Shown: positions 29,068 to 38,835, counted from the first letter of the stretch. The stretch is DNA of 64,000 nt from Roseateles amylovorans (GCF_025398155.2 NZ_CP104562.2:2170001-2234000), one strand, 5' to 3'. The notes: a model not told the origin generated them from the sequence alone. Numbers and translations: made by a program.

Positions 29068-29151
29068 GCTTGCCCGCTAGCGCGGGACGCGCCAACCATT
29101 CAACGCGGTCCTCCCACCGTCACCGACACTCGCCCTCGGCGGGGCTCGTCC
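29068..29151 (+). repeat. 84-base direct repeat, copy 2
   Basis: Same length and ends as copy 1. Both contain the unbroken core GACGCGCCAACCATTCAACG. In this copy the GCCCGCTAGCGCGGGA segment forms a better hairpin. Confidence 0.8.
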
Positions 29152-29326
29152 ATCGACTTACCCGCTCGTCCGTCGCCTCGCAACGGGTCCATAGGGTGAT
29201 TGGCAGCGCGGTAGCGCCGCCGGCAAGCCGCAGGCCTAGCGGAGATCGCAGCAGGGCCTGGAGTGCATAGTTCACGCGCTGACACATTGTTTCCGGGACT
29301 TGCACCTGTTGTACAGATGACGCTGC

Positions 29327-31159
29327 ATGTCACCGACAAAGACGACACCATCCGGCATCCGCAGCATCCAGCCACGTGCCGAGATGAATTCGAGTGCCAT
29401 CGCCTCCCGCTTCAACGCCCCCTCCGCCATCCCCACCACGGACAGCGCAGCGAGCACCGCCATCACGGCTCCCGTCACGGCTTCCCCCAGGATGACCGAG
29501 GACGCCAGCAGCCCGGCAGCCGCGCTCAGCGCCGCCAGCACCGCCGGCGCCGTGCTGTCGGCCGCAGCCCTGCTGGCCGCTTGCGGCGGCGGTAGCAGCA
29601 CAGACAGCGGTTCGGATTCAGATCCACAGAACGCCCTGCCCGCCAATGACGGCGAGGCCGCTCGGTTCCTGGCACAGGCCGGATTCGCCGCCAGCACGAC
29701 CGACGTCGCCACAGTGAAATCCGTCGGCTATGGGCGCTGGCTGGACATGCAGTTCAACGCCAGTCGCAGCCAAACCCATTACGACTGGCTCGTGGCCAAA
29801 GGCTATTCCGCAGAGACCTATCGCAACAGCCTCGCCGGGGTGGACGCCACCCTCTGGCGCAAACTCATCGGCTCGTCCGATCAGTTGCGCCAACGCGTGG
29901 TGCTGGCCCTGTCGGAAATCTTCGTGGTGTCGATGAACGGCCTGCCCGTGAGCTGGCCCGGCTTCGCAGTGGCTGGCTATGTCGACATGCTGGAAGAACG
30001 CTGCTTCGGCACCTTTCGCAATCTGCTGGAAGGCGTGACGCTGTCGCCCGCCATGGGCGTCTACCTCGCCATGCGCGGCAACCGCAAGGAAGATCCTCGC
30101 TCCGGTCGTCAGCCCGATGAGAACTACGCCCGCGAGGTGATGCAGCTGTTCACCATCGGTTTGAATCAGCTCAACCCCGATGGCTCGCCCAAGACCAACG
30201 GCGGAAAAACCATCGATACCTACACCCTCGCGCAGATCAGCGAGGTCGCCCGGGTGTTCACCGGCTGGGATTTCGATACGACCGCGCCCAGCGGTGCCGA
30301 TCCCAGCTACATGCGCCGTCCCATGGTGCACACCGCCAGCCGCTTCTCCACCGGCGTGAAGAAGGTGCTGGACACCACCATCCCCGAAAGCGCCGACGGC
30401 CCCGCCGCCATGAAGGCCGCCCTCGATACGCTGGCCAACCATCCCAATGTCGGCCCGTTCATCGGTCGCCAACTGATTCAGCGACTGGTCTGCTCCAACC
30501 CCAGCGGCGCCTATGTGCAACGCGTGGCCACCGCGTTCAACGACAACGGGCAGGGCGTGCGCGGCGACATGAAGGCGGTGATCCGCGCCGTGCTGCTGGA
30601 CAGCGAGGCCCGCACCCCCTCCGCCAACCCCGGCGGCGGCAAGTTGCGCGAACCGGTGCAGCGGCTGATCCAGTGGGCCCGCACCGTGGGCATGAGCTCG
30701 CCCGGCGACCTCTGGGCCATCGGCGATTGCAGCAATCCGGCGTCGCGCCTGGGCCAGAGCCCGATGCGCAGCGGCTCGGTGTTCAATTTCTTCCGGCCAG
30801 GCTATGTGCCGCCCAATTCGCAGCTCGGGACCAACGGGGTCACCGCGCCGGAGTTCCAGCTCTGCAATGAAAGCACCGTCGCCGGTTATCTGAACTTCAT
30901 GCAAGGCCTGGTGAACGCCGGCATCGGCGACATGAAGCCCGACTACACCGCCGACCTGGCCATCGCCGCCGACGCCACCGCCCTGGTCCAGCGCCACGCG
31001 CTGCTGCTGGGCGGCGGCACGGTGTCCGAAGCCACGATCACCACGATCACCACCGCCGTGGGCGCCATCGTGGCCACCACCGACGCCGGCAAGCTCAATC
31101 GCGTCAAAGCCTCCTGGCTGCTGATGCTGGCTTCCCCCGACTACCAGATCCAGAAGTAA
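29327..31159 (+). CDS. DUF1800 domain-containing lipoprotein (first of two)
   Basis: The body is a DUF1800 protein: AARFLAQAGFAASTTDVATVKSVGYGRWLDMQF, DENYAREVMQLFTIGLNQL, VARVFTGWDF, NHPNVGPFIGRQLIQRLV and the closing NRVKASWLLMLASPDYQIQK. Its role is unknown; the family is nearly always paired with DUF1501, as here. A lipobox-like LLAACGGGSS followed by a Ser/Asp-rich linker suggests an outer-membrane lipoprotein. The start is unresolved: ATGs at 29327, 29384 and 29492 are in frame and none has a good ribosome site. The last gives the most normal signal length. Confidence 0.85.
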   Translation: MSPTKTTPSGIRSIQPRAEMNSSAIASRFNAPSAIPTTDSAASTAITAPVTASPRMTEDASSPAAALSAASTAGAVLSAAALLAACGGGSSTDSGSDSDPQNALPANDGEAARFLAQAGFAASTTDVATVKSVGYGRWLDMQFNASRSQTHYDWLVAKGYSAETYRNSLAGVDATLWRKLIGSSDQLRQRVVLALSEIFVVSMNGLPVSWPGFAVAGYVDMLEERCFGTFRNLLEGVTLSPAMGVYLAMRGNRKEDPRSGRQPDENYAREVMQLFTIGLNQLNPDGSPKTNGGKTIDTYTLAQISEVARVFTGWDFDTTAPSGADPSYMRRPMVHTASRFSTGVKKVLDTTIPESADGPAAMKAALDTLANHPNVGPFIGRQLIQRLVCSNPSGAYVQRVATAFNDNGQGVRGDMKAVIRAVLLDSEARTPSANPGGGKLREPVQRLIQWARTVGMSSPGDLWAIGDCSNPASRLGQSPMRSGSVFNFFRPGYVPPNSQLGTNGVTAPEFQLCNESTVAGYLNFMQGLVNAGIGDMKPDYTADLAIAADATALVQRHALLLGGGTVSEATITTITTAVGAIVATTDAGKLNRVKASWLLMLASPDYQIQK

Positions 31160-31173
31160 GCGGAGCGCATCCC

Positions 31174-32562
31174 ATGGCCCACGTCTCCCGTCTGGCGGCC
31201 CTGCGTCGCCGCGAATTCCTCAAGCGCGCCTCCGCCCTGTCCGTGGCCGGCACCGCCGCGCCCTGGGCGCTGCAGCTTGCCGCCATCAACGAGGCCGCCG
31301 CCGCCACCGCCCCTGGTGATTACAAGGCGCTGGTCTGTCTGTTCCTGTACGGCGGCAACGACCACGGCAACACCCTGGTGCCCTACGACGCGGCCAGCCA
31401 CCAGCTCTACAGCACCATCCGCCAGACCTTGGCCACGCCCCGCGACCAGCTGGCTGCCACCGCGCTGACCCCCTCGGTCGCGCTGCCCGACGGCCGCCAG
31501 ATGGCGCTCGCGCCCACGATGACCGGCCTCAAGCCGGTGTTCGACGCCGGTCGTCTGGCGGTGATGCTCAACATCGGCACGCTGATGCAGCCGACCACGC
31601 TGGCCCAGTACAAGGCCGGCAATGTGCCGCTGCCGCCGAAGCTGTTCTCCCACAACGACCAGCAAAGCCTGTGGCAGTCCTCCAATCCGGAAGGCGCGAT
31701 CTCCGGCTGGGGCGGGCGCCTGGGCGATCAGTTCCTGTCCAGCAACGGCAATGCGACCTTCAGCTGCATCAACATCTCCGGCAACGCGGTCTACATGGCC
31801 GGCAAGCAGGCGGTGCAATACCAGATGAACAGTGGCGGCGCCGTGGCCATCAACGGCGTCACCCGCACCCTGTTCGGCTCGCAGGCCTGCAGCGATGCGC
31901 TGCGCACCCTGGTCACCGGCGAACGCAGCCACTGGATGGAGGCCGAGCTCAATCGCGTCACCGCGCGCTCGATCACCGCCCAATCCACCATCAGCAGCGC
32001 GTTGTCCAACATCACGCTGCAGACGCCGTTCGAGACCGGCTCGCTGGCAGCGCAGCTGCAGATGGTCGCCCGGCTGATCGGCGCCCGTCAGGCGCTGGGG
32101 GCCTCGCGCCAGGTGTTCTTCGTGTCGCTGGGCGGCTTCGACCTGCACGACCTGCTGGTGAATCAGCATCCCGGCCTGCTGGGATCGGTCGGCAATGCGA
32201 TGGCCAGCTTCGATGCCGCGCTGCAGGAACTGGGCGTGGCGCAGAACGTCACCACCTTCACCGCCTCCGACTTCGGCCGCACGCTGAGCTCCAACGGCGA
32301 TGGCTCCGATCACGGCTGGGGCAGCTATCACTTCGTGATGGGTGGCGCGGTCAAGGGCGGCCGCTTCTACGGCCAACTGCCGTCAGTCAGCGTCGGCGGA
32401 CCGGACGACGTCGGCCAGGGCCGGCTGCTGCCGACCACCTCGGTCGACCAACTGGCCGCCACGCTCGCGCGCTGGATGGGCGTGAGCGCCACCGACCTGC
32501 CGCTGGTGCTGCCCGGCATCGTGAACTTCGACCAGAAAGACCTTGGCTTCATGACGGTCTGA
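31174..32562 (+). CDS. DUF1501 domain-containing protein, Tat-exported (first of two)
   Basis: The 462-residue protein starts with a twin-arginine signal (RRREFLKRASALSVAG, residues 11-26). DUF1501 signatures follow: YKALVCLFLYGGNDHGNTLVPYD, GTLMQPTT, FSHNDQQSLWQSSNPEGAISGWGGR, GGFDLHD and FTASDFGRTLSSNGDGSDHGWG. The fold is sulfatase/phosphatase-like; in planctomycetes and proteobacteria the function remains unknown. It sits 14 bases after its DUF1800 partner. Export in folded form by Tat suggests a bound cofactor or metal. Confidence 0.9.
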   Translation: MAHVSRLAALRRREFLKRASALSVAGTAAPWALQLAAINEAAAATAPGDYKALVCLFLYGGNDHGNTLVPYDAASHQLYSTIRQTLATPRDQLAATALTPSVALPDGRQMALAPTMTGLKPVFDAGRLAVMLNIGTLMQPTTLAQYKAGNVPLPPKLFSHNDQQSLWQSSNPEGAISGWGGRLGDQFLSSNGNATFSCINISGNAVYMAGKQAVQYQMNSGGAVAINGVTRTLFGSQACSDALRTLVTGERSHWMEAELNRVTARSITAQSTISSALSNITLQTPFETGSLAAQLQMVARLIGARQALGASRQVFFVSLGGFDLHDLLVNQHPGLLGSVGNAMASFDAALQELGVAQNVTTFTASDFGRTLSSNGDGSDHGWGSYHFVMGGAVKGGRFYGQLPSVSVGGPDDVGQGRLLPTTSVDQLAATLARWMGVSATDLPLVLPGIVNFDQKDLGFMTV

Positions 32563-32688
32563 GCGAGGCCCGCGGACCTTCGACCGCACCCGTACACCCC
32601 ACGGATCAAGTTCGCGATTCGGCTTTCTGACGGCGGCGCGAACGCGGTGTGAGAAGTCGCACGCACGGGAAACTCCGGCGGGGCGAAA

Positions 32689-32714
32689 GCGCTGAAAACG
32701 GCGGTTTTCAGCGC
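32689..32714. terminator. Perfect hairpin between the two DUF1800-DUF1501 pairs
   Basis: GCGCTGAAAAC and GTTTTCAGCGC pair over 11 bp around GGCG. There is no T-tract on the plus strand, so it may be a terminator of weak type or a processing site. Confidence 0.4.
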
Positions 32715-32857
32715 GACGGAACGCGGCCGTGTCGAGGTCGAAAACCACGGTAACCGCCGATGTTGCCGGGCCTTTCCTCTGTTGCTGATTCAACGCTGAT
32801 GCGGGTGGCGACGCTCTCTAGAGTGGCGGCCATTGCAGTACCCCGTCGTCCGCCGCC

Positions 32858-34639
32858 ATGCTTCGATTCCCCTGGTCTTCCGCCGCCGTCACGGCTGCTG
32901 CCGCCGCATTGAGCGCCTGTGGCGGAGGCGGTGGCGGAGGTGCCGATGGCACCGCCAATCCCGCCGGAACACCAGCGCCAGGTGAGGTCGGCGCGCCCAC
33001 GCCGGCGCCCGCGCCCCCACCGTCCGGCAGCAACGGCGGATCGACCGCGCCGGTGCCTGCACCCAACCCGGCGCCGACGCCATCGACCTCGCCCGCGGTG
33101 CCGGTGACCTATCCCTTGCCCAACGATGCCCAGGCGGCACGCTTTCTGGCGCAGGCCGGCTTCGCCGCCACGCCGGCGGACATCGCCACGCTGAAGGCCA
33201 TCGGCTACAGCGGCTGGCTGGACCTGCAGTTCCTCGCGCCGCGCACTGAAAGCCGCTGGGACCGCATGGTGCGCGTGGGCCTGGGCGGCGAGTCCTACAA
33301 GTACAACGCCTGGAACGGCCTGGACGGCACCACCTGGTGCAAGCTGATCGGCTCGCCCGACCAATTGCGACAGCGCATGGTGCTGGCTCTGTCGGACCTG
33401 TTCATCGTGTCCACGCTCGGCATCAACTCGGCCTGGCGCACGATGACCATCGTGGCCTATGCGGACCTGCTGGAAGACCATGCCTTCGGCACCTTCCGCC
33501 AGTTGCTCGAGGCCGTGGCGCTGTCGCCCGCCATGGGCCAGTACCTGTCGATGCGCGGCAGCCGCAAGGAGGACGCCAAGACCGGTCGGCAGCCCGATGA
33601 AAACTTCGCCCGCGAGGTGATGCAGCTCTTCACCATCGGCCTGGTGCAACTGCAGCCGGATGGCACGCCGGTGATGTCGGGTGGTCGTCCGGTGGAGACC
33701 TATGACCTGACCCAGATCACCGAGCTGGCCCGGGTCTTCACCGGCTGGGATGTAGACAGCAGCAACCCGTCCGGCGCGGATCCCGGCTATCTGCGCCGGC
33801 CGATGGTCCACCTGGCCAGCCGCTTCTCGACCGGCGCCAAGTCGGTGCTGGGCACGAGCATCCCCGCCAGCGCCGATGGCCCGACCGCGATGCGCCTGGC
33901 GCTGGACACGCTGTGCAACCATCCGAATGTCGGCCCCTTCATCGGGCGGCAGTTGATCCAGCGCCTGGTGTGCTCGCATCCGAGCCCGGCCTATGTGCAG
34001 CGGGTGGCCGCCGTCTTCAATGACAACGGCCAGGGCCAGCGCGGTGACCTCAAGGCCGTGCTGCGCGCCATCCTGCTGGACATCGACGCTCGCCAGCCCA
34101 GTGGGACCGCTGCAGCGGGCAAGCTGCGCGAGCCGGTGCAGCGCTTCGTGCAGATGGCCCGCACCACCGGCATGGTGTCGGCGGGCGACATCTGGGCGGT
34201 GGGCGACACCAGCAATCCGGATACGCGGCTGGGGCAGTGCCCGTTCCGCGGGCCATCGGTGTTCGGCTTCTTCCGGCCCGGGTATGTGCCGCCGAATTCG
34301 GCGCTGGCCGCCAACGCCATCACCGCGCCGGAGTTCCAGCTCTGCAATGAGACGACGGTGGCCGGTTATCTCAACTTCATGCACAGCCTGCTGACCAACG
34401 GCATCGGCGACTTGAAGGCGGACTTCACCCCGGACCTGGCGCTGGTGGGCGACAGCCGGGCGATGGTGGCCCGTCAGGCCCTGCTGCTGGCGGGGGATGG
34501 CATCTCGGAGGCCACCCAGGCGCGCATCGCGGCGGCGCTCAACACCATCAATGTCTCGACCGACGCCGGCCAGCTCAACCGGGTCAAGGCCTCCTGGATG
34601 CTGCTGCTGTCCAGCCCCGAATATCAGATCCAGAAGTAA
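32858..34639 (+). CDS. DUF1800 domain-containing lipoprotein (second of two)
   Basis: A 593-residue paralogue of the first DUF1800 gene, sharing AARFLAQAGFAATPADIATLKAIGYSGWLDLQF, DENFAREVMQLFTIGL, HPNVGPFIGRQLIQRLV and the ending NRVKASWMLLLSSPEYQIQK. The N-terminus is a clear lipoprotein signal (MLRFPWSSAAVTAAAAALSAC, Cys at 21). A Gly/Pro-rich low-complexity linker of about 60 residues follows before the domain. This supports the view that the first copy is also a lipoprotein. It is followed 10 bases later by the second DUF1501 gene. Confidence 0.9.
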   Translation: MLRFPWSSAAVTAAAAALSACGGGGGGGADGTANPAGTPAPGEVGAPTPAPAPPPSGSNGGSTAPVPAPNPAPTPSTSPAVPVTYPLPNDAQAARFLAQAGFAATPADIATLKAIGYSGWLDLQFLAPRTESRWDRMVRVGLGGESYKYNAWNGLDGTTWCKLIGSPDQLRQRMVLALSDLFIVSTLGINSAWRTMTIVAYADLLEDHAFGTFRQLLEAVALSPAMGQYLSMRGSRKEDAKTGRQPDENFAREVMQLFTIGLVQLQPDGTPVMSGGRPVETYDLTQITELARVFTGWDVDSSNPSGADPGYLRRPMVHLASRFSTGAKSVLGTSIPASADGPTAMRLALDTLCNHPNVGPFIGRQLIQRLVCSHPSPAYVQRVAAVFNDNGQGQRGDLKAVLRAILLDIDARQPSGTAAAGKLREPVQRFVQMARTTGMVSAGDIWAVGDTSNPDTRLGQCPFRGPSVFGFFRPGYVPPNSALAANAITAPEFQLCNETTVAGYLNFMHSLLTNGIGDLKADFTPDLALVGDSRAMVARQALLLAGDGISEATQARIAAALNTINVSTDAGQLNRVKASWMLLLSSPEYQIQK

Positions 34640-34649
34640 GGAATCGATC

Positions 34650-36041
34650 GTGGCCCATGTCTCCCGACTCGGCGCGCTCAAGCGCCGCGAGTTCCTCAAA
34701 CGCGCCAGCGCCCTGTCGGTGGCCGGCACCGCCGCGCCCTGGGCGCTGCAGCTCGCCACCATCAATGACGCCGCTGCCGCCACGGTGGGCGGCAGCGACT
34801 ACAAGGCGCTGGTCTGCGTGTTCCTCTACGGTGGCAACGACCACGCCAACACGGTGGTGCCGTTCGATGCCGCCAGCCATCAGTCCTACGCCGCCATTCG
34901 ACAGACGCTCGCACTCTCGCGCGAGGCGCTGAGCGACACCGCGCTCAATCCCTCGGTTGCGCTGCCGGACAGCCGTCAGATGGCGCTGGCCCCCAGCCTG
35001 GCCGCGCTCAAGCCGGTGTTCGACCAGGGGCGCCTGGCGGTGATGCTCAACATCGGCACCCTGATGCAGCCGACCACCCTCGCGCAGTACCAGGCCGGCA
35101 GCGCGCTGCTTCCGCCCAAGCTGTTCTCCCACAACGACCAGCAGAGCCTGTGGCAGTCCTCCAATCCCGAGGGCGCGATCTCCGGCTGGGGCGGGCGCAT
35201 GGGTGACCTGATGCTGGGCGGCAACGGCAACGCCACCTTCACTTGCGTGAACCTGTCGGGCAACTCGGTCTACCTGGCTGGCAACCAGGCCTTCCAGTAC
35301 CAGATGGGCCTGAACGGGGCGACTGCCATCTACGGCACCAGCCGGCCGCTGTTCGGTTCACAGGCCTGCACCGACCTGATGCGCAGCCTGATCACCGACG
35401 AGCGCAGCCACTGGATGGAGGCCGAGCTCAACCGGGTGTCGGCGCGCTCCATGCAGGCGCAGTCGGTGGTCACCGGCGCGCTGTCGGGCATGACGCTGCA
35501 GACCGGCTTCGACGCCGGCAACCCGCTGGCACTGCAACTGCAGATGGTCGCCCGCATGATCGGGGTGCGCAGCGCGCTCGGGGCGTCGCGGCAGGTGTTC
35601 TTCGTGTCGCTGGGCGGCTTCGATCTGCACGACAACCTGATGTCGGTGCATCCGGCCTTGATGGGACAGCTGGGCGGCGCGATGGCCAGCTTCGACGCGG
35701 CGCTGCGCGAGCTCGGTGTGGCCGAGAAGGTCACCACCTTCACCGCCTCCGATTTCGGGCGCACGCTCAGCTCCAACGGTGATGGCTCCGACCACGGCTG
35801 GGGCTCCCACCACTTCGTGATGGGCGGCGCGGTGCGCGGTGGCCGCTTCTACGGGACCGCGCCGTCGGTGAGTGTGAACGGTCCGGATGATGTGGGGCAG
35901 GGCCGGCTGCTGCCGACCACCGCCGTCGATGAACTGGCCGCGACGCTGGCGCTGTGGATGGGGGTGTCACCGACCGATCTGCCTCGGGTGTTGCCGGGCG
36001 TGGGTCACTTCAACGCGCGCGATCTCGGGTTCATGGCCTAG
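34650..36041 (+). CDS. DUF1501 domain-containing protein, Tat-exported (second of two)
   Basis: A 463-residue paralogue of the first DUF1501 protein with the same Tat signal (KRREFLKRASALSVAGTAAPWALQ) and motifs (YKALVCVFLYGGNDHANTVVPFD, FSHNDQQSLWQSSNPEGAISGWGGRMGD, FTASDFGRTLSSNGDGSDHGWG). The start is GTG: the AHVSRLGALKR sequence right after it matches residues 2-12 of the first copy, and the preceding gene ends 10 bases earlier with GGAA between. Together the four genes are a tandem duplication of one two-gene unit. Confidence 0.9.
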   Translation: MAHVSRLGALKRREFLKRASALSVAGTAAPWALQLATINDAAAATVGGSDYKALVCVFLYGGNDHANTVVPFDAASHQSYAAIRQTLALSREALSDTALNPSVALPDSRQMALAPSLAALKPVFDQGRLAVMLNIGTLMQPTTLAQYQAGSALLPPKLFSHNDQQSLWQSSNPEGAISGWGGRMGDLMLGGNGNATFTCVNLSGNSVYLAGNQAFQYQMGLNGATAIYGTSRPLFGSQACTDLMRSLITDERSHWMEAELNRVSARSMQAQSVVTGALSGMTLQTGFDAGNPLALQLQMVARMIGVRSALGASRQVFFVSLGGFDLHDNLMSVHPALMGQLGGAMASFDAALRELGVAEKVTTFTASDFGRTLSSNGDGSDHGWGSHHFVMGGAVRGGRFYGTAPSVSVNGPDDVGQGRLLPTTAVDELAATLALWMGVSPTDLPRVLPGVGHFNARDLGFMA

Positions 36042-36354
36042 TCGAACCACGGGCAGGCGGAGCGTTCCGCGATGGCATCGTTTTGGTGCCTGAGGCTCGC
36101 CTGCAGCCTCATCGGAACGCCGATGGACGCGTTGCCGCCGTGGTCCGCCGGTTTGTCTGAGGTCGGAATGGCAAAGACGCTGAAAACCCGACATCCGGTC
36201 CCCCCCGGCCCTAGGGGTTCCGGCCATGCAATCTCCGCTACGCAAGCGCAGTCCGATCTCCTAACATGAGACTTGGCACTGTGATCGCCGACAAGCAACC
36301 CCGACAACCGTCGACACGGGCCGCGTTCCACATACCTGATCAGCGGAGGCAGAG
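36042..36354. other. Intergenic region with nested inverted repeats
   Basis: GCGTTCCG (36062-36069) pairs with CGGAACGC (36113-36120), enclosing a second hairpin TGAGGCT/AGCCTCA (36091-36111). This may be the end of the DUF1501 transcript or a regulatory structure. No T-tract follows. No gene was seen. Confidence 0.45.
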
Positions 36355-37020
36355 ATGGATGGAATGCTGGGGAGGTCCCCGGAACTCGGATGGCTGACCG
36401 CTTACCGCGGCCCTGAACGGCGACGCGGCGGACCGGACAAGTGGTGGCGCCATGCGCTCGACGAGATCGACCTGGGTGTGTGCCTGGTCGGCCTCGGCGG
36501 CAAGCTGCTGTATGCGAATTGCACCGCGAGGGACCAGCTCGGCCCCCGCTCGCCGCTGCAGATCGTCGACGGGCTGGTGAGCGCCGGCCTGCGGCTCGAT
36601 CAGCAGCGGCTGGAGCAGGCCCTGCTCGATGCGCAGCAGCGCAGCCTGCGCCATCTGATCTGTCTGGGACGCGGCGCCGACCGGCTGGCGCTGTCGGTGC
36701 TGCCGATGCAGGAGGCGGGCGCGCCGGCCCAGGCGCTGCTGGTGCTGGGCAAGCGCAATCTGTGCGGGGAATTGCCGATGCTGGCCTTCGCCCGTGAACA
36801 TCAGCTCACCGCCGCCGAACAGCAGGTGCTGCAGGCGCTGTGCGAGGGGCTGCAGCCGCAGGAGATCGCCCAGCGCCACGGCGTGGCCATCTCCACCGTG
36901 CGCACCCAGATCGCCAGCGTGCGCGCCAAGACCGCGACCGAAAGCATCCGTGAGTTGGTCGCGATGATTGCGCAGCTGCCGCCGATGCAGGGTGTGCTGC
37001 GGGCGATGGAGTACCGCTGA
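36355..37020 (+). CDS. LuxR-type helix-turn-helix regulator
   Basis: The 221-residue protein has a C-terminal LuxR-like HTH (HQLTAAEQQVLQALCEGLQPQEIAQRHGVAISTVRTQIASVRAK, about 147-190). The N-terminal sensor region (ALDEIDLGVCLVGLGGKLLYANCTA) reads like a divergent PAS fold. GGAGG lies 8 bases before the ATG. It lies between the DUF1501 gene and a divergent PhoD-type phosphatase gene; the target is unknown. Confidence 0.85.
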   Translation: MDGMLGRSPELGWLTAYRGPERRRGGPDKWWRHALDEIDLGVCLVGLGGKLLYANCTARDQLGPRSPLQIVDGLVSAGLRLDQQRLEQALLDAQQRSLRHLICLGRGADRLALSVLPMQEAGAPAQALLVLGKRNLCGELPMLAFAREHQLTAAEQQVLQALCEGLQPQEIAQRHGVAISTVRTQIASVRAKTATESIRELVAMIAQLPPMQGVLRAMEYR

Positions 37021-37079
37021 GGTGCGCGGCGTGACCCGTCGAGCGGGTCGCTGCCCTCACCATCGAATGCGCCGATGCA

Positions 37080-38669
37080 TCAGCCCCGATGTGGCGCCAG
37101 CGTCTTGCTGTAGAGCGAGGCGCCGACCAGGTCCTTGAGCGTGACCGTCATGGCGCGGGTCTTGGCGTCGATGTCCACCTGCCCGAAGAACTGCATGCCG
37201 TTGGTCGGCGGTGCATTCACTTCGTTGGGGGCCTTTTCATAGACCACCTGCATGCCGAAGGTCGCATCCGGCTTGTTCGGTCCGAAGCCGCCGGCATGCA
37301 GCGGGCCGGAGACGAATTCCCAGAAGGGCAGGAAGTCGCTGAACTTCGCCCGCGTGGGATCGAAGAAGTGGGCGGCGGTGTAGTGCACATCGGCGGTCAG
37401 CCACACGATGTTGTGGAGGTTGGCGCGCTTGATCTCGCTGAGCAGTCGGGCGATCTCGAGTTCGCGGCCCTTCGGCGCGCCGTCCTCGCCATTGGCGATG
37501 GCTTCCCACTTGTCCTGACCCTGCGCATCCTTGCCGTCGTTCACCTGCAGGCCGATCGGCATGTCCGCCGCGATGACTTTCCAGACCGCCTTGGAGCGCT
37601 TCAGGCCGTCCAGCAGCCATTGGAGCTGCGGTCGGCCCATGAAGGTGCTCTCGGCGTTTTCCTCGGTCTGCAGGTTGGCGCTGTTGGGGCCGCGGTAGCT
37701 GCGCATGTCGACGACGAACAGATCCAGCAGCGGTCCCTGCGGCAGGTGGCGATAGACACGCTCCGCCTCCGCATCGCCGAAGCGGCGCATCGGGGCATAT
37801 TCCATGAAGGCCTTGGTGCCGCGCGCGACCAGCAGCGGGACGTTCTTCTCGGTGTAGCGCTTGTCGGCGCTGAGGTCCTTGCTGTCGGAATAGTTGTTGG
37901 TGATCTCGTGGTCGTCCCATTGCCAGATCTGGGGCACCTCGGCCGACATGCGGCGCACATTCGCATCCATCAGGTTGTAGCGATAGCGGCCACGGTATTC
38001 GTCCAGCGTCTCGGCGACCTTGCTGACCTGCTCGGTCACCAGGTTGGTCCAGAGGGTGCCGTCGGGCAGCTTCACCTCGGCGCTGATGGGGCTGTCGGCA
38101 TAGATGGTGTCGCCGGAATGCAAGAAGAAGTCGGGATTGATGCGGCGGATCTGCTCATAGATCTTCATGCCGCCCCAGGATTCGTTGATGCCCCAGCCCT
38201 GGCCGACGGTGTCGCCGCTCCAGGCGAAGCGCACATCGCGCATTGGCCGCGTGCCGGCGGCGGCGGGCAGCCGCAGATGGCCGTTGACCCCTTCGGACAT
38301 CACCCGCTCGTTGTGCAGGTCCTGCAGCATGACGCGATAGAAGATCTCCTGGCCCGCAGGCAGCCCACGCAGGTCGACCCGGCCGGTGAAGTCGCTGTCC
38401 TCCAGCAGATGCGGGCCGCGCACTTTCTGCGCCTGGGCGAAGCTGGCGGTGGTGGACCATTCCAGCCACATGCGGGCAGGGCGGTCGCTGCGGGTCCAGA
38501 TCACGGCGGCATCGGACAGCGCATCGCCGCTCTGCACGCCGTGCGGCATCTGCGGGCGCATGCCGTCCCGGGTGATCATCGCGGGCGCCTGCGCACGAAC
38601 CGCCTGCGGCAGGATCAACGACGCACCCCCGACAAGGGCGCTGGCATTCAGGAAGCGGCGGCGATCCAT
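37080..38669 (-). CDS. PhoD-type alkaline phosphatase, Tat-exported
   Basis: A 529-residue secreted phosphodiesterase/phosphatase of the PhoD family. The Tat signal MDRRRFLNASALVGGASLIL fixes the start. Metal-site motifs include FAWSGDTVGQG, FFLHSGDTIYAD, WDDHEITNNY, VWLTADVHYTAAHFF and a later PLHAGGFGPN. PhoD enzymes use calcium and iron and release phosphate from mono- and diesters such as phospholipids or teichoic acids; in this Gram-negative setting phosphate scavenging is likely. No Pho-box is obvious upstream. Confidence 0.92.
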   Translation of the reverse strand: MDRRRFLNASALVGGASLILPQAVRAQAPAMITRDGMRPQMPHGVQSGDALSDAAVIWTRSDRPARMWLEWSTTASFAQAQKVRGPHLLEDSDFTGRVDLRGLPAGQEIFYRVMLQDLHNERVMSEGVNGHLRLPAAAGTRPMRDVRFAWSGDTVGQGWGINESWGGMKIYEQIRRINPDFFLHSGDTIYADSPISAEVKLPDGTLWTNLVTEQVSKVAETLDEYRGRYRYNLMDANVRRMSAEVPQIWQWDDHEITNNYSDSKDLSADKRYTEKNVPLLVARGTKAFMEYAPMRRFGDAEAERVYRHLPQGPLLDLFVVDMRSYRGPNSANLQTEENAESTFMGRPQLQWLLDGLKRSKAVWKVIAADMPIGLQVNDGKDAQGQDKWEAIANGEDGAPKGRELEIARLLSEIKRANLHNIVWLTADVHYTAAHFFDPTRAKFSDFLPFWEFVSGPLHAGGFGPNKPDATFGMQVVYEKAPNEVNAPPTNGMQFFGQVDIDAKTRAMTVTLKDLVGASLYSKTLAPHRG

Positions 38670-38835
38670 GGCATGACTCCGGTCAGATGCAAAGCCGCCG
38701 ATCGTGGCGAGGTGCGATGACAGGTCCGTGAAGGACGCCGCGGTGTGGGCGATCTCAAGTCCGGTGATGCAGCAGTCGACGGATCGCAAAGACGGGTCAT
38801 GTCCCCACTTGTTTGTGTAGGCGAACTCAGCTCAG

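Larger units (their letters stand above)
28628..29326. other. Repeat-rich 700-base intergenic region
   Basis: No gene is supported. The region has a hairpin element (28753-28774), two 84-base direct repeats, and runs of short words such as GCTTGC around 29033-29080. Codon structure is absent in all frames of any length. It looks like a landing place for intergenic repeat elements. Confidence 0.55.

Noticed and set aside
28912..29151. CRISPR array
   Set aside because: Only two 84-base units, too long and too few for a CRISPR, with no cas genes in the window.
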